Position numbers and translations under genes: made by a program. DNA of 45,249 bases. Origin: Streptomyces soli. Its GTDB lineage: Bacteria > Actinomycetota > Actinomycetes > Streptomycetales > Streptomycetaceae. The stretch is taken from NCBI RefSeq assembly GCF_003999195.1, contig NZ_RJVR01000368.1:1-45249 (forward strand), written 5' to 3'. The notes under the pieces were generated by a model, which was not told the origin of the DNA, did not search any database, and worked only from the letters and a program-made list of their open reading frames with translations. This document shows, one piece after another, positions 41,035 to 45,249 of the stretch. Each line of letters opens with the position of its first letter. Position 1 is the stretch's first letter.

Positions 41035-42225
41035 ATGGCACGAATCCCAGCGACAGACGACAGCCCCGAGAGGCGAAGGAAGGCGATACGTTACGCCGTA
41101 CCCGTCCTCGCGGCGGGTGTGGCGGCGGCGACGATCGGACTCGTACCGGCACTTGCCAGCGCGGGCAGCCCGAATCTGCCGGACATCACCGCGAAGAAGC
41201 TGATCGAGAAGATCGCGGTTTCCGATACGCAGACGATCTCCGGCTCGGTGAAGTTCAGTACGGACTTCGGACTCCCGGCCATCGCAAGTGCGTTCGGGAG
41301 CAGTCTGGGCGGCAGCGGCACGGGCGGCAGCGCGAGCGCCAACCCGAACGACCAGCTCACCAAGCTGCTCACCGGCACGCACACGCTCCAGGTGGCGGCC
41401 GACGGCCCGGACCGGCAGAAGGTCTCGATCGTCGAGTCCGCCGCCGAGTACAGCGTCATCCACAACGGCAACGATGTGTGGGCGTACGACAGCGGCAGTA
41501 ACCAGGCGTACCACTCGACCGCCCCGCAGGGGGCCAAGAGCGGCGCCGGGACGGACCACACGTCTTCCACGCTCACCCCGCAGCAGGCCGCGGACCAGGC
41601 GCTCAAGGCGGTGGACAGCACCACCTCCGTCACCGTCGACGGCACGGCGAAGGTCGCCGGACGGGACGCGTACCAACTGCTCATCAAGCCGACGCAGGCC
41701 GACACGACGGTCGGCTCGATCCGTATCGCCGTCGACTCGGCGACGGGTGTCCCGCTGAAGTTCACGCTCACGCCCAAGGGCAGCGCGAAGCCGGCCGTCG
41801 ACATCGGCTTCACGAAGGTGGACTTCGGCAAGCCCGCGGCGAGTACGTTCACCTTCACCCCGCCCAAGGGCGCCAAGGTGACCACGGAGAAGTCCGGCGC
41901 GGACGCGGCGAAGAAGGACGGCACGAAGGCGCAGGACAACGCCAAGTCCGCCCTCGACGGTCTGAACGTCATCGGCACCGGCTGGGACTCGATCGCCGAA
42001 CTGAAGACCCCCAAGGGCAGCCTGACCGGGCAACAGAGCAACACCAAGGGCAGCACCTTCGACACCCAGTCCCTGATCAGCAGCTTCGGCAAGACGGTCA
42101 AGGGCAGCTTCGGCTCGGGCACGTTCGTCAGCACCCGCGTGGTCAACGCCCTGATCACCGACAGCGGCAAGGTCTACGTCGGCGCGGTGAGCCAGGACGC
42201 GCTGGTCAAGGCCGCGAGCAAGTAG
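41035..42225 (+). CDS. Secreted LolA/DUF2092-like protein
   Basis: A 396-residue exported protein. The basic start ERRRKAIRYA, hydrophobic VPVLAAGVAAATIGLVPALASA and an Ala-x-Ala cleavage site about residue 43 form a Sec signal; there is no lipobox Cys. The mature part resembles the lipoprotein-carrier fold: LTGTHTLQVAADGPDRQKVSIV, NDVWAYDSGSNQAYH and VAGRDAYQLLIKPTQ...IRIAVDSATGVPLKFTL. A Lys/Ala/Gly-rich linker follows, then a ~80-residue C-terminal region with VNALITDSGKVYVGAVS. It is followed by an ABC exporter at 36 bp, so it may be the extracytoplasmic partner of that transporter. Its ligand is unknown. Confidence 0.82.
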   Translation: MARIPATDDSPERRRKAIRYAVPVLAAGVAAATIGLVPALASAGSPNLPDITAKKLIEKIAVSDTQTISGSVKFSTDFGLPAIASAFGSSLGGSGTGGSASANPNDQLTKLLTGTHTLQVAADGPDRQKVSIVESAAEYSVIHNGNDVWAYDSGSNQAYHSTAPQGAKSGAGTDHTSSTLTPQQAADQALKAVDSTTSVTVDGTAKVAGRDAYQLLIKPTQADTTVGSIRIAVDSATGVPLKFTLTPKGSAKPAVDIGFTKVDFGKPAASTFTFTPPKGAKVTTEKSGADAAKKDGTKAQDNAKSALDGLNVIGTGWDSIAELKTPKGSLTGQQSNTKGSTFDTQSLISSFGKTVKGSFGSGTFVSTRVVNALITDSGKVYVGAVSQDALVKAASK

Positions 42226-42261
42226 GCCCAATGGCCTAGCAGGCACGGACGAAGGAGCGCG

Positions 42262-43209
42262 ATGGAGGAGTTGCCCGCCGTGATCTCAACCCATGGGCTC
42301 ACGAAGCGTTACCGGGGCGGGCAGCTCGCCGTCGACGGGCTCGACCTGACCGTGCCACGCGGCAGCGTCTTCGGCTTCCTCGGCCCCAACGGCTCGGGCA
42401 AGACCACGACCATCCGCATGCTGATGGGCCTGATCGAGCCGACCTCCGGCACCGCGCGCGTCCTCGGCGAACCCATGCCGCGCGCGGTGCGCACCGTACT
42501 GCCCAGAGTCGGGGCCCTCATCGAGGGCCCCGCCCTGTACGGCTTCCTCTCCGGCCGCGACAATCTGCTGCGTTACGACTCCGCCGACCCCACCGCCGAC
42601 CCCCGCACCCGCCGGGACCGGGTCGGCGAGGCGCTGGACCGGGTCGGACTCGCGGCGGCCGCGAGCAAGAAGGCCCGCGCCTACTCGCTCGGCATGAAGC
42701 AGCGTCTCGGGCTGGCCGCCGCCCTGCTGCGGCCGCGCGACCTGCTGGTCCTGGACGAGCCCACCAACGGCCTGGACCCGCAGGGCATGCGGGAGATCCG
42801 CTCCCTGGTCAGAAGCCTGGCCGCCGACGGCACGACCGTCTTCCTCTCCTCGCATCTCCTCGACGAGATCGAGCAGGTCTGCACCCACGCCGCCGTCATG
42901 ACACGCGGCCGCCTCATCACCCAAGGCCCCGTCGACGCCCTCGCGGCGCGCAGCCGCCTCGCCGTCACCACGCCGGACACCGCCGACACTGTACGGGTCC
43001 TCAAGGAGCTCGGCGTGACGGACCTGGAGACCACCGCCGACGGCAAGGTAACCGGCGACCTCCCGCCCGACCCCGTACCCGACCTGGCCGACCTCAACGC
43101 CGCCCTGGTCGCCGCCGGCGTCCGCGTGCGTGGCTTCGGCCTTGAACGGGCCTCGCTGGAGGACGCGTTCCTCGCCCTGACCGGGGAGGGCTTCGATGTC
43201 GCAGGCTGA
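42262..43209 (+). CDS. ABC transporter ATP-binding protein
   Basis: A 315-residue ATPase of an ABC-2 type exporter: Walker A GPNGSGKTT, signature YSLGMKQRLGLAAAL, Walker B LLVLDEPTNGLDP and the switch His in VFLSSHLLDE. The last ~90 residues after the nucleotide domain are typical of CcmA/DrrA-like subunits. ATG 42262 follows AAGGAGCG. Its 3' end overlaps the permease gene by 14 bp, so the two form one transporter. Confidence 0.93.
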   Translation: MEELPAVISTHGLTKRYRGGQLAVDGLDLTVPRGSVFGFLGPNGSGKTTTIRMLMGLIEPTSGTARVLGEPMPRAVRTVLPRVGALIEGPALYGFLSGRDNLLRYDSADPTADPRTRRDRVGEALDRVGLAAAASKKARAYSLGMKQRLGLAAALLRPRDLLVLDEPTNGLDPQGMREIRSLVRSLAADGTTVFLSSHLLDEIEQVCTHAAVMTRGRLITQGPVDALAARSRLAVTTPDTADTVRVLKELGVTDLETTADGKVTGDLPPDPVPDLADLNAALVAAGVRVRGFGLERASLEDAFLALTGEGFDVAG

Positions 43210-44092
43210 AACGCTGCCCACGCCGGCGCCAAGGCCCGGCGTTCTCTGGCAGCTCGGTCTCTTCCGCAGTGAATTCATCACCGTCATGCGCCGCTGGCGC
43301 ACCCTCGCGCTGTTGGCCGTCCTCACCGGTGTGCCCGTCCTCATCGGCATCGCGGTCAAGATCGACACCAACGGCGGCGGGGGCAGAGCCGGCGGAGGTG
43401 GAAGCGGCGGTGACGGCGGCGGCCCCGCCTTCATCGCCCAGATCACCAACAACGGCCTCTTCCTGGTCTTCACCGGTCTGGCCGCTACCCTCCCCTTCTT
43501 CCTCCCCATGGCCATCGGCGTCATCGCGGGCGACTCCATCGCGGGTGAAGCCAACTCCGGCACCCTGCGCTACCTACTCGTCGCCCCGGCCGGCCGGACC
43601 CGCCTGCTCCTCGCCAAATACGCCTCCGTACTGGCCTTCTGCGTCGTCGCCACCCTCGTCGTAGCCGCCTCCGGGCTGATCGTCGGCGCCATCCTCTTCC
43701 CGCTCGGCGACGTCACCCTCCTGTCCGGGACCACCATCTCCTTCACCGAAGGCCTCTGGCGCGCCCTCCTCATCGCCGCCACCGTCGCCCTCTCGCTCAC
43801 TGGCATAGCCGCCCTCGGCCTGTTCATCTCCACCCTCACCAACAGCGGCATCGCCGCCATGGCCACCACCGTCGGCCTCCTCATCACCGTCCAGATCGTC
43901 GACCAGATCCCCCAGCTGCACGCCATCCAGCCCTACCTCTTCCCCCACTACTGGCTCAGCTTCGCCGACCTGCTCCGCGACCCCGTCTACTGGGACGAAC
44001 TGCGGCGCAACTTCGGACTCCAGGGCCTGTACGTGGCCGTCTTCGGGTCGGCCGCCTGGGCGCGCTTCACCACCCGCGACATCACGGCCTGA
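43196..44092 (+). CDS. ABC-2 type transporter permease
   Basis: A 298-residue membrane subunit with about six helices. The first helix starts after VMRRWRTLALLAVLTGVPVLIG and is followed by a glycine-rich outer loop (GGGGRAGGGGSGGDGGGP). Then come FTGLAATLPFFLPMAIGVIAGDSIAGEANSGTLRYLL, the usual ABC-2 signature region, and three further pairs of hydrophobic segments. It partners the overlapping ATPase. The stop overlaps by 11 bp the 3' end of the opposite-strand mutarotase gene. The substrate is unknown; the LolA-like gene upstream hints at a lipid or lipoprotein-related cargo. Confidence 0.9.
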   Translation: MSQAETLPTPAPRPGVLWQLGLFRSEFITVMRRWRTLALLAVLTGVPVLIGIAVKIDTNGGGGRAGGGGSGGDGGGPAFIAQITNNGLFLVFTGLAATLPFFLPMAIGVIAGDSIAGEANSGTLRYLLVAPAGRTRLLLAKYASVLAFCVVATLVVAASGLIVGAILFPLGDVTLLSGTTISFTEGLWRALLIAATVALSLTGIAALGLFISTLTNSGIAAMATTVGLLITVQIVDQIPQLHAIQPYLFPHYWLSFADLLRDPVYWDELRRNFGLQGLYVAVFGSAAWARFTTRDITA

Positions 44093-45249
44093 CGGCCCAC
44101 ACCGCGGGCGTACGGATGCCGGGCCGGACCTCGCCGCTGACGATGACGAGGTCGTCGCCCCACCGCACGGCGGGGGTGGTGACCTGGGAGGGGCCGGGGA
44201 AGTCGCCCACGACGCGCCAGCGGTCGCGGTGGGTGTCGTAGAGCAGCAGCTCGCGGTTGAAGCCGGTGTGATGGTCGTAGATCCAGGTCACCACGTCCTT
44301 GTGGCCTGCCGCCGTCTGCCGCTGGATCAGATTCCAGCGGGCCAGGTCCTTGTCGCCGCCCGCGAGGAGGAGGTGGCGGCCGTCGCCCACCGGCCACGCA
44401 AGGCCCGCGGTGACACACCAGGGCAGCTCGGTGAGGGTGCGCCAGGTGGCGGTGTGGGGGTCGTAGGCGTAGGCGTCACGGTAGAAGTGCCACGTGCCGT
44501 CGGCGTCGGCGGCACGGCCGCTCAGCAGGTAGAACCTGCCGCCGACCGCCGCTCCGACGGCCACGCTCCTGGCCGGCCCCGGCCAGGTGGGGAGGGTGCG
44601 CCAGCCGTCGCCCGGGCGGGCCAGGTCGAGGGAGTAGAAGTCGGCGCCCTCCGCGACGTAGAGCTTCCTTCCGATCAGCGCGGCCACGGCGTACGACATC
44701 GGGCGGGGGAGGTCCGGCAGGTTCTCCCGTACGAGCCGGTGCGCGGCCGGGTCGTAGCGGAGCCGGAACACGTCCGCGAACTTCGTCACCGTCGCGAGCG
44801 ACGCGCCGTTCGGGCCGCCACGGAAGCCCTCGCCTCCGACCACCAGGACCCCGTCGGCCGTACTGACGCACGCGGAGTATGCCAGCGCGTCCGGCAGGCT
44901 CAGGCTCCGGTCCAGCCACGTCCGGTCCGGGCCCATCACGAAGGCGTCGGCCCAATAGATCTTGCCCAACGTATTCGCCCTGCTCGCCGTGAGCGCCGGC
45001 TCCGGGAAGTTGGCCCCTCCGGCCGCGATCAGGTAGCCGCCGTGGGCGCCCACCACCATTCCGGCGAGGCCGATTTGCCGCCAGTAGTCCTCCCGGACCG
45101 GGATCGCCGCGTTACATGCCGTCCTGTTCGGCGGCAGGTCCGGCAACCGGCGGAACGCGGGCCTGCCGGTGCCCTCGGCGGCGGCCGCCGCCGGGCTAGC
45201 GGCCCCGGCCCCCACCAAGGGCGCGGCCGCGGCCCCGGCCGCAAAGGCC
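44082..45249 (-). CDS. Cyclically permuted mutarotase (NanM-like kelch propeller), 5' end outside window
   Basis: About 388 codons are visible. The frame is open to the window edge, where an Ala-rich stretch (AFAAGAAAAPLVGAG) looks like the end of a secretion signal, so the start lies beyond the window. The mature part shows kelch-type repeats: FRRLPDLPPN, GGYLIAAGGANFPEP, WADAFVMGPDRTWL, SACVSTADGVLVVGGEG, YAVAALIGRKLYVAEG, LLLAGGDKDLARW and DLVIVSGEVRPG. This matches the cyclically permuted mutarotase family related to sialic-acid mutarotase NanM. An extracellular role on sialic-acid-like sugars is possible. The link with the neuB locus at the other end of the window is only suggestive. Confidence 0.8.
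   Translation of the reverse strand, partial: AFAAGAAAAPLVGAGAASPAAAAAEGTGRPAFRRLPDLPPNRTACNAAIPVREDYWRQIGLAGMVVGAHGGYLIAAGGANFPEPALTASRANTLGKIYWADAFVMGPDRTWLDRSLSLPDALAYSACVSTADGVLVVGGEGFRGGPNGASLATVTKFADVFRLRYDPAAHRLVRENLPDLPRPMSYAVAALIGRKLYVAEGADFYSLDLARPGDGWRTLPTWPGPARSVAVGAAVGGRFYLLSGRAADADGTWHFYRDAYAYDPHTATWRTLTELPWCVTAGLAWPVGDGRHLLLAGGDKDLARWNLIQRQTAAGHKDVVTWIYDHHTGFNRELLLYDTHRDRWRVVGDFPGPSQVTTPAVRWGDDLVIVSGEVRPGIRTPAVWAVRP

Overview
The window is very GC-rich, with strong third-position G/C bias, many GTG starts and ATGA/GTGA stop-start overlaps. Gene content (futalosine menaquinone genes, a 14-gene nuo operon, MenJ-type reductase, baeRF3 and DUF4229 proteins) points to a chromosome-core region of a Streptomyces or close relative. 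The order resembles S. coelicolor, but mqnA and mqnC are separated here by a single kinase gene, whereas in S. coelicolor they lie far apart (SCO4506 and SCO4550). It is therefore a different species with a rearranged or compacted version of the locus.

Layout. (1) 1-2.7 kb, minus strand: end of a nonulosonic (sialic/Kdn-type) acid cell-surface locus: neuB (partial), a CMP-nonulosonate synthetase fused to a KdsC-type HAD phosphatase, and a DUF6716-type putative glycosyltransferase. (2) 3.0-5.3 kb: a GNAT protein, a DUF4229 membrane protein, a decayed acyl-CoA ligase, a strong terminator and a cold-shock gene. (3) 5.3-12 kb: mqnA, a Ser/Thr kinase with a TTA codon, mqnC, a degenerate amidohydrolase-like protein, a 161-bp inverted-repeat element, a tiny TTA-containing membrane protein, menG and a menJ-like reductase. 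(4) 11.9-17.8 kb, minus strand: a compact five-gene operon (P450, alpha-oxoamine synthase, GNAT-fold acyltransferase, extended SDR, condensation-fold acyltransferase). Three of its proteins match the bacterial ceramide pathway Spt-bCerS-CerR. This is the most interesting accessory system in the window. (5) 18-20 kb, minus strand: a baeRF3 protein and a secreted NlpC/P60 hydrolase. (6) 20.6-36.6 kb: nuoA-N (complex I) behind two Rex-like operators, closed by a perfect 15-bp hairpin. (7) 36.7-39.2 kb: an ATP-grasp ligase coupled to a flavoprotein. (8) 39.2-39.6 kb: a nested palindromic repeat. (9) 39.8-45.2 kb: long-chain polyprenyl diphosphate synthase, a secreted LolA-like protein, an ABC exporter pair, and (minus, 5' end cut by the window) a NanM-like mutarotase.

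How the genes work together. mqnA, mqnC, menG, menJ and the polyprenyl synthase supply partly saturated menaquinone, and the nuo operon reduces it with NADH. Much of the aerobic respiratory entry chain is thus in one neighbourhood, with apparent redox (Rex) control. The predicted sphingolipid cassette is wedged between menJ and the baeRF3/NlpC genes that precede nuoA, runs opposite to menJ and overlaps its 3' end, which fits an acquired insert in a conserved neighbourhood.
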